DNA of 64,000 bases from Lysinibacillus sphaericus (lineage in GTDB: Bacteria; Bacillota; Bacilli; Bacillales_A; Planococcaceae). The position numbers and the translations under genes were made by a program. Every line of letters begins with the position of its first letter. The first letter of the stretch is position 1. Shown here one piece after another: positions 43,047 through 50,983 of this stretch. Location of the stretch: assembly GCF_001629735.1 (NCBI RefSeq), contig NZ_CP015224.1, positions 4,526,001 to 4,590,000 of the forward strand. The letters are read 5' to 3'. Below the pieces are notes generated by a model. It did no database searches and had not been told where the DNA came from. It saw only the letters and a list, made by a program, of their open reading frames with translations.

Positions 43047-43178
43047 TATCTTCATTCAGTGTGGTGGAAGCCGCAAGCTGAATGAAGATAAGGCCCAGGC
43101 GTATGTCAAGGATTTTTAAAAGAAGTGAATTGTGCTATCACAATTCAAAATCCCGACACAATTACGCTTGGGCGTAAT
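43047..43178. repeat. Compound hairpin element between fliT and fliS
   Basis: Two adjoining structures are visible. A perfect 13-base stem (43047-43059 with 43078-43090) holds an inner GTGG/CCGC pairing. Next, four nested stems stack into one long hairpin: GCCCAGGCGTA with TACGCTTGGGC (43093-43103, 43163-43173), TGTC/GACA, GGATTTT/AAAATCC, and GAATTGTG/CACAATTC around a CTAT loop. The right flank can instead form ATTACGC-TTGG-GCGTAAT (43161-43178 region), which excludes the outermost stem. No T-run follows. It may be a dispersed chromosomal repeat or a processed RNA structure. Confidence 0.7.
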
Positions 43179-43251
43179 TGATCAAATAGCTTTTCTTCGG
43201 AAAATGGTTTAAACTAGTAAATAAGTAACCTTTCAAAGGAGTTGTCCTTTA

Positions 43252-43662
43252 TTGGCAGCAAATTTAACAGCACAAAATGCGTACAAACAAAATAGTGTAA
43301 CCACTGCTTCTCCAGGAGAGCTGACGTTAATGCTTTATAATGGATGTTTAAAATTCTTGAATAAGGCGAAACAAGCTATTCAAGAAAAAAATATCCAAGA
43401 AAAAAATACAAATCTTATTAAGGCACAGGCAATTATAAGTGAATTAATGGCAACGCTTAATATGGATATTGAGATTTCGAAACAAATGCTACCTCTTTAC
43501 GAATATATGAATCATCGTCTAGTCGAGGCAAACATTCAAAATGATGTAGCCATTATTGAAGAAGTAGAAGGATTAGTGACGGAATTCCGCGATACGTGGA
43601 AGGAAGTTATTCGCATTAATCGACAACAGCAATTTGGTCAGGGAAACAGCGGACAAATTTAG
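43252..43662 (+). CDS. fliS: Flagellin export chaperone FliS
   Basis: A 136-residue four-helix protein with the FliS signature NAYKQNSVTTASPGELTLMLYNGCLKFL. It binds the C-terminal tail of flagellin before export and also contacts the FliW/flagellin circuit. The start is TTG at 43252, ten bases after AAAGGAG; no ATG is available that keeps the conserved N-terminus. A terminator follows within ten bases of the stop. Confidence 0.94.
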   Translation: MAANLTAQNAYKQNSVTTASPGELTLMLYNGCLKFLNKAKQAIQEKNIQEKNTNLIKAQAIISELMATLNMDIEISKQMLPLYEYMNHRLVEANIQNDVAIIEEVEGLVTEFRDTWKEVIRINRQQQFGQGNSGQI

Positions 43663-43669
43663 ACACTAT

Positions 43670-43701
43670 TAGAGACCATCCACCAAGATGGTCTCTTTTC
43701 T
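43670..43701 (+). terminator. Intrinsic terminator of fliS
   Basis: A perfect 10-base stem AGAGACCATC / GATGGTCTCT (43671-43680 with 43687-43696) is followed by TTTTC. Confidence 0.88.
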
Positions 43702-43855
43702 TTAAGACAGAATCATCTGTTAGAAATTATCACTAAATAGTCATAAAATAGGCTGTTCAACGGTAAAATATGTTACTTATTCCCCTAGCTGTAAGATGGG
43801 CATCGTGTCATAATCAAAGCAATATAAATGTTTAACAATATACTGGGGTGGGAAT

Positions 43856-44236
43856 ATGATTTTTAAGCGTCAAGAAGGTTTCCGATTTAAATTTGAGGAG
43901 CCTGTTCAAATAACTTTTGCTGTTTATGAAAATGGGCGAGTTAATCATGGGCAGACGGCAATGGCTGAATTGCTGGATATTAGTCCGCGTGGGTTAAAGA
44001 TGTATACGGAAGTGGATTTAGGTGTGAATCCCCCACCATTAGATATCCATTTTGTGCTTGATACGCAAGAGGTACGGGCTTATGGTGAAGTGATTTGGAG
44101 TCGTCCATTTGGTAGTGGTAAGCAATATGGTGTTTATTTTAATGATCAAGGTCGTGTTGAAGAGTTGATTGTAGATGAATTAAAGCTACGACGCAAAAAA
44201 GAAGCGGCAGAAGCAAAAAAGCAAAGCCAATATTAA
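43856..44236 (+). CDS. PilZ domain protein, candidate cyclic-di-GMP effector
   Basis: This 126-residue protein is a single PilZ domain. An N-terminal arginine loop lies at KRQEGFRFKFEEP, then a DISPRG motif matching the D/NxSxxG element, and beta-strands such as VRAYGEVIWSRP. The first motif is a loose match to RxxxR, so cyclic-di-GMP binding is plausible but not certain. The charged C-terminal tail (LRRKKEAAEAKKQ) is helical. It sits between the flagellar terminator and hpf as a separate unit, and is a candidate link between second messenger and motility. Confidence 0.8.
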   Translation: MIFKRQEGFRFKFEEPVQITFAVYENGRVNHGQTAMAELLDISPRGLKMYTEVDLGVNPPPLDIHFVLDTQEVRAYGEVIWSRPFGSGKQYGVYFNDQGRVEELIVDELKLRRKKEAAEAKKQSQY

Positions 44237-44274
44237 TTTTATAAAAGTTTTTTGTAAAATAAAGAATTATTTTA

Positions 44275-44302
44275 GAGGAATTTCACACACTTGTGTAGAA
44301 AT
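44275..44302 (+). promoter_or_regulatory. Candidate SigH promoter of hpf
   Basis: AGGAATTT (44276-44283), 11 bases, then GTAGAAA (44295-44301) fits the SigH pattern RNAGGAWWW-N11-12-RNNGAAT except for the last base. It is 34 bases before hpf. The B. subtilis homologue yvyD is known to use SigH and SigB. Confidence 0.45.
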
Positions 44303-44335
44303 AGATAGTATAGCAGTTATAAAGGAGGAGTTTAC

Positions 44336-44887
44336 ATGTTAAACTTTAACATTCGTGGTGAAAATATTGAGGTAACTCCAGCTATTCGAGAGTATGTTGA
44401 GAATAAAATCGAAAAAGTTGAACGTTATTTTAACGAAGATGTTAACGCCAATGCTAACGTAAATTTAAAGGTTTATAATGACAAGCAAACAAAAGTGGAA
44501 GTTACAATCCCAATGAAGAACTTAACTCTTCGTGCTGAAGAGCGTCATAATGATATGTATGCTGCGGTTGATCTCATTGTTGATAAATTAGAGCGTCAGA
44601 TTCGTAAGCATAAAACGAAAGTAAACCGTAAATTCCGTGAGCGTGAAGGGGCAGGCCTTTATTTTGCTACTACTCAAGCAGTCGCTGATACGACTTTGGA
44701 TGAAGAAGAATACTCCATTGTACGTACTAAGCAATTTGATTTAAAACCGATGGATCAGGAAGAGGCTGTATTACAAATGAATATGTTAGGGCATGATTTC
44801 TATGTCTTTACAGATGCTGAATCAAACGGCACAAATATTGTGTATAAACGTAAAGACGGAAAATATGGCTTAATTGAAACAACTTAA
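44336..44887 (+). CDS. hpf: Long-form ribosome hibernation promoting factor HPF
   Basis: A 183-residue protein with an N-terminal S30AE ribosome-binding domain (MLNFNIRGENIEVTPAIREYVENKI) and a C-terminal dimerisation domain (IVRTKQFDLKPMDQEEAVLQMNMLGHDFYVF). The long form pairs 70S ribosomes into inactive 100S dimers in stationary phase or stress. AAAGGAGG precedes the ATG. It is the positional match of B. subtilis yvyD before secA. Confidence 0.96.
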   Translation: MLNFNIRGENIEVTPAIREYVENKIEKVERYFNEDVNANANVNLKVYNDKQTKVEVTIPMKNLTLRAEERHNDMYAAVDLIVDKLERQIRKHKTKVNRKFREREGAGLYFATTQAVADTTLDEEEYSIVRTKQFDLKPMDQEEAVLQMNMLGHDFYVFTDAESNGTNIVYKRKDGKYGLIETT

Positions 44888-44900
44888 ACTTCATGATGAC

Positions 44901-44932
44901 AAAGGCTCTCGCGATGGCGAGAGTCTTTTTTG
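44901..44932 (+). terminator. Intrinsic terminator of hpf
   Basis: Stem AAGGCTCTCGC / GCGAGAGTCTT (44902-44912 with 44917-44927) around GATG, followed by six T. Confidence 0.92.
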
Positions 44933-45028
44933 TATGACTTTCTCATGCAAGTAGGGTGACTGTTTGCATGAAACTGTTACACAATGGTAAAATGAAAGTT
45001 GAATCTATATAGGAAGTGAAAAACATTC

Positions 45029-47539
45029 ATGGCAAACCTATTAAATAAATTATTTGATTTCAATAAACGTGAGTTAAAAAAATTAGAAAAAATCGCTGAC
45101 CAGGTTGAGGGATTCGCTTCTCAAATGGAACAGCTTTCAGATGAACAATTACAAGCGAAAACAGAAGAGTTTAAAAAGCGTTATGCGGATGGGGAGCAGT
45201 TAGAGTCTATTCGTGCGGAGGCTTTTGCTGTTTGTCGCGAAGCGTCGAAACGTGTGTTAGAGATGTATCCGTTCCGTGTCCAAATCATGGGGGCTGCTTC
45301 CCTTGATGAAGGTAACATTTCAGAGATGAAGACCGGTGAAGGTAAAACGTTAACAGCTACGATGGCGGTTTATTTAAATGCGATTACTGGTAAAGGTGTG
45401 CATGTTGTCACAGTCAATGAATATTTGGCTAGTCGTGACGCTGCTGAGATGGGACAACTGTATAATTTCTTAGGTCTTACAGTAGGTTTAAATTTAAATA
45501 GCTTGTCAAAAGAAGAGAAGCGTGCGGCCTATGAAGCGGATATCACTTATAGCACAAACAATGAATTAGGATTTGACTATTTGCGTGATAATATGGTGCT
45601 TTATAAAGAGGAGCGTGTTCAACGCCCACTTCACTATGCTGTCATCGATGAGGTTGACTCGATTTTAATTGATGAGGCACGTACGCCATTAATCATTTCC
45701 GGTCAGGCTGGGAAATCAGCACAGTTGTATAAACAGTCTAATGCGTTTGTACGTATGTTAAGTGCAGAAACAGATTACACATACGAAGAGTCAACAAAAG
45801 GTGTTACATTAACAGATGCTGGTGTGGAAAAGGCGGAGAAAGCATTCGGCATTGACAATTTATTTGATTTAACACATGTCCGCTTAAATCATGCGATTAA
45901 CCAATCGTTAAAGGCACATGTGAGTATGCATAATGATGTCGATTATGTTGTCCAAGATGGCGAAATTGTGATTGTTGACGGCTTTACTGGTCGTTTAATG
46001 AAGGGGCGCCGATATTCGGATGGCCTCCACCAAGCTATTGAAGCAAAAGAAGGCGTTGAGATTCAAAATGAATCAATGACAATGGCTACCATTACATTCC
46101 AAAACTATTTCCGTATGTACCAAAAGCTTGCGGGAATGACAGGTACAGCGAAAACTGAGGAAGAAGAGTTCCGCAATATTTACAATATGAGCGTTATTGC
46201 GATTCCTACGAATAAGCCAATTGCTCGTGATGACCGTCCAGATTTAATTTTTGCTTCTATGGAAGGGAAATATAAAGCGGTGGCGGCTGATATTGCAGAG
46301 CGCCATAAGGCAGGACAGCCTGTTCTTGTTGGTACGGTTGCGATTGAAACATCTGAAATTATTTCGCAATTGCTTGATAAACATAAAATCCCTCATAATG
46401 TACTGAATGCGAAAAACCATGAACGTGAGGCAGAAATTATTGCAAATGCTGGTACAAAGGGTGCTGTAACGATTGCCACAAATATGGCGGGGCGTGGTAC
46501 CGATATTAAACCTGGTGAAGGTGTTTTAGAAATTGGCGGGTTAGCGGTAATTGGTACAGAGAGACATGAATCCCGTCGTATTGATAACCAGCTACGTGGA
46601 CGTTCTGGTCGTCAAGGGAATCCAGGGGTGACACAATTTTATTTATCACTAGAAGATGATTTAATGCGTCGTTTCGGTTCAGATAATATGAAGTCTATGA
46701 TGATGCGTTTAGGAATGGACGATACACAGCCATTGCAATCAAAAGTTGTGTCGAGAGCTGTAGAATCAGCGCAGAAACGTGTCGAAGGTAATAACTTTGA
46801 TGCTCGTAAGCGTCTATTACAATATGATGATGTTCTCCGTCAGCAACGTGAGATTATTTATAAAGAGCGTTATGATGTGCTAGAAACAGAAAATATGCGT
46901 GTGCTTGTGGAATCGATGATTCAAGAGACGATCGATAATGTTGTCGGACTCTATACACAAGGGGAGCAAAAAGATTGGAATCTGAAGGCTATTGATGATT
47001 TTGTGGCTGCTAACTTGCTAGAGGAAGGTCAACTAAAAGTAGCTGATTTCCAAGGCAAATCTGCTGAAGACATTAATCAATTGATTTCAGAAGCTGTTCA
47101 TGCTCGATATGATGAAAAAGAAGCAGAGCTTACTCCAGAGCGTATGCGTGAGTTTGAAAAAGTTATTTTATTACGTTCTATTGATACAAAATGGATCGAT
47201 CATATTGATGCAATGGATCAACTTCGTCAAGGTATCCATCTGCGTGCATACGGTCAAAATGATCCACTTCGTGAATATCAACAAGAAGGTTTTGCGATGT
47301 TCGAAGATATGGTTGCTTCCATTCGCGAGGATGTTGCGAAGTATGCAATGAAGGCAGAAATTCGCAGTAATCTTGAGCGTGAAGAGGTGGCGAAAGGTCA
47401 GGCTGTTAATCCGAAGGAAGAAGGCGGTCCTGCTCCGAAAAAGCAACCAGTTCGTAAAGCTGAAAATGTTGGACGTAATGATTTATGTCCGTGTGGAAGC
47501 GGTAAGAAGTTTAAAAACTGTCATGGCGCAGCTCAATAA
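45029..47539 (+). CDS. secA: Preprotein translocase ATPase SecA
   Basis: The housekeeping 836-residue SecA: Walker A MKTGEGKT near 100, [24 protein letters not shown], and the C-terminal zinc motif [14 protein letters not shown]. It powers general protein export through SecYEG. Comparison with the shorter SecA2 at 7.1-9.4 kb shows the two-SecA condition typical of S-layer-bearing bacilli. The start ATG at 45029 follows AGGAAG. A terminator follows. Confidence 0.97.
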   Translation: MANLLNKLFDFNKRELKKLEKIADQVEGFASQMEQLSDEQLQAKTEEFKKRYADGEQLESIRAEAFAVCREASKRVLEMYPFRVQIMGAASLDEGNISEMKTGEGKTLTATMAVYLNAITGKGVHVVTVNEYLASRDAAEMGQLYNFLGLTVGLNLNSLSKEEKRAAYEADITYSTNNELGFDYLRDNMVLYKEERVQRPLHYAVIDEVDSILIDEARTPLIISGQAGKSAQLYKQSNAFVRMLSAETDYTYEESTKGVTLTDAGVEKAEKAFGIDNLFDLTHVRLNHAINQSLKAHVSMHNDVDYVVQDGEIVIVDGFTGRLMKGRRYSDGLHQAIEAKEGVEIQNESMTMATITFQNYFRMYQKLAGMTGTAKTEEEEFRNIYNMSVIAIPTNKPIARDDRPDLIFASMEGKYKAVAADIAERHKAGQPVLVGTVAIETSEIISQLLDKHKIPHNVLNAKNHEREAEIIANAGTKGAVTIATNMAGRGTDIKPGEGVLEIGGLAVIGTERHESRRIDNQLRGRSGRQGNPGVTQFYLSLEDDLMRRFGSDNMKSMMMRLGMDDTQPLQSKVVSRAVESAQKRVEGNNFDARKRLLQYDDVLRQQREIIYKERYDVLETENMRVLVESMIQETIDNVVGLYTQGEQKDWNLKAIDDFVAANLLEEGQLKVADFQGKSAEDINQLISEAVHARYDEKEAELTPERMREFEKVILLRSIDTKWIDHIDAMDQLRQGIHLRAYGQNDPLREYQQEGFAMFEDMVASIREDVAKYAMKAEIRSNLEREEVAKGQAVNPKEEGGPAPKKQPVRKAENVGRNDLCPCGSGKKFKNCHGAAQ

Positions 47540-47549
47540 TATAAAGGGA

Positions 47550-47590
47550 AAAGGTCATTTTAACTGTGTGTTGAAATGATCTTTTTTTAT
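47550..47590 (+). terminator. Intrinsic terminator of secA
   Basis: Stem AAGGTCATTTTAAC / GTTGAAATGATCTT (47551-47564 with 47570-47583, two G-U pairs) followed by a T-run. Confidence 0.88.
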
Positions 47591-47893
47591 AAATAAATAA
47601 ATTTTTGTTATAAAAGTCAGAATTTATAGACAATAGTAAAATGTGGGTATACAATAGCTGTAATATTAGGGATTTAGTTTTAGAGAATACTTCTATTATT
47701 ACCTAATAATTAGGTGGGTTGAAAACAAAGAATTAAGAGTGACAAAAGATTAAAGATGGGGTGGGAGAAATGTGGGTGGAAATAGAGTTTTCCAAGCAAT
47801 TTCGACTTGTAGAAAAAAGCGGGAATGTACGGACATGGGTATATTCTTTTTTTATTTAGGCTGAAAACATAAGTGCATAAAGGGGGAATAATG
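47591..47893. other. Leader region of comK-like gene
   Basis: About 300 AT-rich bases lie between the secA terminator and the first comK-like gene. A possible 29-codon frame runs from ATG 47770 to TAG 47859 with GGGAG six bases upstream; it has no recognisable product and may be noise. I found no clear pair of AT-boxes (AAAA-N5-TTTT) for ComK autoregulation. Confidence 0.4.
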
Positions 47894-48427
47894 ATGCATA
47901 AGAAGGATATTATGAGTAGTGAAACTATGCTGTATATGCCTGTGTATGATTCCTTTGGAAATTTATGTACTCGGGTAATGGAAAAAAGTAAAGATTATAT
48001 TTCTAAAATACCGCCGACAAAGTTAATGGACTATAATCTGCGTTATTATGGTTCTAGCTTAAGAGGGGCTTTTGATGGATCAAAAATGATTTTAGGTAAG
48101 CTTAATAAAAACCCAATCGTTGTGGATGAGCGAGGTAATATTTTATGGTTTCCGAGCAAGTCGCCTCTACATCCGGAATGTATATGGTTTGCTGTCCATC
48201 ATATTGATGAGTATATCTCTGTGGATAAAAAGAGTACAAAGATAATCTTTACGAATGGGCAGGAAATTATTGTAGATGTTAGTGTCAAAACGATAGAGTA
48301 TCGTATTCAACGGGCATTTTTATTAAAATATAGATTAGAGAGAAGGACGAAGCATTTACTTGTTCAATATGATCGTGTGAAAGTATTTCAACGTTTTACG
48401 CTTGATATGCTTGAGGACGAGACTTAG
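47894..48427 (+). CDS. comK: ComK family competence transcription factor (copy 1)
   Basis: About 177 residues aligning with ComK throughout. The motifs are LRYYGSSLRGAFDGSK (compare CRFFGSSYAGR in B. subtilis), KNPIVVDERGNILWFPSKSP, HPECIWFAVHHI and FTNGQEIIVDVS. ComK activates DNA-uptake genes, and comFA/comFC in this window would be targets. ATG 47894 lies seven bases after GGGGG; ATG 47891 is equally possible. It stands just before prfB, with a second ComK-type gene on the opposite strand beyond prfB. Confidence 0.88.
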   Translation: MHKKDIMSSETMLYMPVYDSFGNLCTRVMEKSKDYISKIPPTKLMDYNLRYYGSSLRGAFDGSKMILGKLNKNPIVVDERGNILWFPSKSPLHPECIWFAVHHIDEYISVDKKSTKIIFTNGQEIIVDVSVKTIEYRIQRAFLLKYRLERRTKHLLVQYDRVKVFQRFTLDMLEDET

Positions 48428-48528
48428 GATTGTGTATTTATGTATGTTTTCCTCTGTAAAAACGTTATAATAAAAAGATACGGAGCTTTCACACTAGGCT
48501 CCATTACAAACGTTCGGAGGATTTTACA

Positions 48529-49633
48529 ATGATAGAATTAGCAGATGTACGCAATGTGTTAGATACTACAGCCAAAAAATTGGTGGACTTCAGGGGGTCT
48601 CTTTGACTTAGAAAACAAAGAGGCACGTATACAGGAGTTAGATGAAATGATGCTAGAGCCAGGATTCTGGGATGATCAGCAAGGTGCACAGGTGATCATT
48701 AATGAGGGTAATGGCTTAAAAGCAATCGTTAATGAATATAAAGAATTAGAAGAAACACATGAGAATTTAGATATGACATTGGAGCTTTTACGTGAAGAGC
48801 CAGATGAAGAATTGCAGGAAGAATTGGGAAAAGAGCTGGTGGAATTCCAACAAAAAATGGCTGATTTTGAGCTGCAATTATTATTGAGCGGTCCATACGA
48901 TCAAAACAATGCCATTTTAGAATTGCACCCAGGAGCAGGGGGAACAGAGTCACAAGACTGGGGTTCTATGCTTTTACGTATGTATACACGATGGGCTGAG
49001 AAGCGTGGCTTTAAAGTGGAGACAATGGATTATCTTCCTGGTGATGAAGCAGGGATTAAATCTGTAACCATTTCGATTAAGGGGCATAATGCTTTCGGTT
49101 ATTTACAGGCCGAAAAAGGTGTCCATCGCCTAGTACGTATCTCACCATTTGATTCTTCAGGACGTCGTCATACTTCTTTCGTTTCTTGTGATGTTATGCC
49201 AGAGTTTGACGAGAATATTGAAATTGATATTCGCACAGAAGATTTGAAGATTGATACGTATCGTGCGACAGGTGCGGGTGGTCAGCACATCAATACAACA
49301 GATTCAGCTGTTCGTATTACACACATCCCGACTGGCACGGTTGTACAATGCCAAGCAGAACGTTCACAAATTAAAAACCGTGAAAAAGCGATGGCTATGT
49401 TAAAAGGGAAATTATATCAATTAGAGCTAGAGAAGCAACAGGCGCAGCTTGATGAGATCCGTGGTGAACAAAAGGACATTGGCTGGGGCTCGCAAATTCG
49501 CTCTTATGTATTCCATCCATACTCTATGGTAAAAGATCATCGTACCAATGAAGAAACAGGGAATGTCGGAGCGGTAATGGACGGCGATTTAGATCCGTTT
49601 ATTAATGCGTACTTACGTTCAAAAATTAATTAA
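48529..49633 (+). CDS. prfB: Peptide chain release factor 2 with programmed +1 frameshift
   Basis: The gene starts at ATG 48529 (GGAGG upstream). Codon 26 is an in-frame TGA at 48604-48606 in the context AGGGGG TCT CTT TGAC. Slippage of CTT onto TTT by one base moves reading to GAC at 48605, continuing to 49633. The joined product is 367 residues, normal for RF2. Visible motifs are [13 protein letters not shown] (stop recognition) and [10 protein letters not shown], the peptidyl-hydrolysis GGQ. RF2 reads UGA and UAA, so low RF2 favours the frameshift and more RF2, the known autoregulation. Confidence 0.97.
48591..48607 (+). promoter_or_regulatory. RF2 programmed frameshift site
   Basis: AGGGGG (48591-48596) acts as an internal Shine-Dalgarno sequence three bases before the slippery CTT (48601-48603), followed by TGA and C. 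This is the conserved prfB arrangement; UGAC is a weak stop context. Confidence 0.96.
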
Positions 49634-49636
49634 TAT

Positions 49637-49670
49637 CCATCCCCCAAGAGTTAATCTTGGGGGATTCTTG
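49637..49670. terminator. Hairpin between prfB and the second comK-like gene
   Basis: A perfect 11-base stem ATCCCCCAAGA / TCTTGGGGGAT (49639-49649 with 49655-49665) lies between convergent genes. The trailing T-runs are short, so termination may be partial in both directions. Confidence 0.7.
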
Positions 49671-49673
49671 CAG

Positions 49674-50183
49674 TTAAAAGGGTGGATGATAGGGGGAGTC
49701 TTGACTAAGCTGTTTTCGTTCGTTCATATAATGTTTATAGAGCATTGATGCATTTACAAACTGCTTACTAATAGAAGCATATTGAATAGGTAGCTCAATC
49801 TTTTTATCATTTTTTAATGTGACAACACATCCTGTTTTACTAGGTGTAATGTTAGTAATAGCATGGAGTCCTATCCATATATTATGAATTGAATTCGGTG
49901 AATAGGTTGGTAGAAAAATGCAAGGAAACCCATAATCAAAAGCCACAACTATTGGTAGCTTATGTTGATTACCAAAAAAACGTTTAGCAGATTGCTTGGC
50001 AGCTTCATAGGTGGAGCCTAATGATATACAAGATTTTCTTAGTACATGCATCGGTTTCCGAGTAACAATTAGCTCATTATGTTTGTCAATAACATGAGTA
50101 AAAACTTTAGCGTCATGCTGAATAGGTTGTAGCAAGTAAGTGTTAAAGGAAATTAAATAGCCATTAACAAATTTGGTAGTCAT
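49674..50183 (-). CDS. comK: ComK family competence transcription factor (copy 2)
   Basis: This 169-residue protein also aligns with ComK across its length: KPMHVLRKSCISLGSTYEAAKQSA, HKLPIVVAFDYGFPCIFLPTYSP, IWIGLHAI, KNDKKIELPIQYASISKQFVNAS. It is clearly diverged from copy 1. The ATG at 50183 has GGGAGG nine bases upstream; a longer frame to 50267 adds a hydrophobic stretch foreign to ComK and is rejected. It is convergent with prfB. Whether both copies are active, or one modulates the other, cannot be read here. Confidence 0.87.
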   Translation of the reverse strand: MTTKFVNGYLISFNTYLLQPIQHDAKVFTHVIDKHNELIVTRKPMHVLRKSCISLGSTYEAAKQSAKRFFGNQHKLPIVVAFDYGFPCIFLPTYSPNSIHNIWIGLHAITNITPSKTGCVVTLKNDKKIELPIQYASISKQFVNASMLYKHYMNERKQLSQDSPYHPPF

Positions 50184-50400
50184 AGTGAAAGTGCCTCCCT
50201 TTTCTATTGATAATCGTAGTGTAGTACATAATATGAATTTCAAAAAATATACAAAATAATGGAACAAGGCTTATAAATGAATGAAATGCTTAGAGAGTTT
50301 GCTTTAAACTTCACGAGTTTAGTAGCTAATTCAAGTTATTTTCAAATCGTAAGCATTGCTTTTTAATTTCAATTTTCATATAATTTAGAAAAGGATCGGG

Positions 50401-50658
50401 GTGAGATCGTTGGATAAATATTATTCGTACACAGATTTTCTAAAAGCCGTTGGTCATTCAAAAAAAGTTGATGAGGCAGAGAGATTATTAAACGAGATTT
50501 ATTTAGATTTATTTTTAAATCGTATCCAGCGTATGCATCGACAAGAGCAGCTCATAGTTCTGATAGATAGAGCGCTCGATGATAAAGATGAAAACGCATT
50601 TTATCAATACGCAACCGAACTAAACTCCTTGCATCAAACAGAAGATGAATCATACTAA
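50401..50658 (+). CDS. Small IDEAL-domain-like protein
   Basis: An 85-residue acidic protein whose C-terminal part (VLIDRALDDKDENAFYQYATEL) resembles the IDEAL motif found at the C-terminus of short Firmicutes proteins. The N-terminal part is helical. Function is unknown. Two starts are plausible: GTG 50401 with AAGGA five bases upstream, or TTG 50410 with GGGGTGAG four bases upstream. A good terminator follows directly, so it is a monocistronic unit. Confidence 0.72.
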   Translation: MRSLDKYYSYTDFLKAVGHSKKVDEAERLLNEIYLDLFLNRIQRMHRQEQLIVLIDRALDDKDENAFYQYATELNSLHQTEDESY

Positions 50659-50659
50659 T

Positions 50660-50698
50660 TATTCCGCTCTCCGCGTCTATGGAGAGCGGGATTTTTGT
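50660..50698 (+). terminator. Intrinsic terminator after IDEAL-like gene
   Basis: Stem ATTCCGCTCTCC / GGAGAGCGGGAT (50661-50672 with 50681-50692) followed by TTTTTGTTTTT. Confidence 0.9.
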
Positions 50699-50896
50699 TT
50701 TTGGAAATGATAGAGTGGGTGGGGTCCAATGCACTCAATTTATGAAATTGCACTAAAAATGAGAAACGAGAAATTGCGACTACCATTCTATAATTGACTA
50801 ATGAATAGATAAAGCTTGAAAACCTGTTGAAACGGCTATGATGAAAGTAGAAGGTTGATGGGCCATCTTCCATTTTAGGGATAGAAAAAAAATTTA

Positions 50897-50910
50897 CAAA
50901 CATTCGTTCG
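50897..50910 (+). promoter_or_regulatory. LexA (DinR) box upstream of uvrB
   Basis: CAAAC-ATTC-GTTCG matches the Bacillus SOS box CGAAC-N4-GTTCG with one mismatch in the left half. It lies 74 bases before uvrB. uvrBA is an established LexA-controlled operon in B. subtilis. Confidence 0.75.
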
Positions 50911-50983
50911 TTAAATGTTCGATATTTTAATATTGCTATGCTAAAATATATGTACAAATTGGAAAGAAAGGACGGGGACAGGT

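Noticed and set aside
47770-47859. 29-codon frame with a ribosome-site-like sequence before comK copy 1
   Set aside because: Too short and without recognisable product or neighbour logic; mentioned only as part of the leader.
48504-48689. Minus-strand 61-residue frame at the prfB start
   Set aside because: Overlaps the prfB frameshift region and has no independent support.
50184-50267. N-terminal extension of the second comK-like gene
   Set aside because: The upstream ATG adds 28 residues that include a hydrophobic stretch foreign to ComK, and a strong GGGAGG site sits ahead of ATG 50183.
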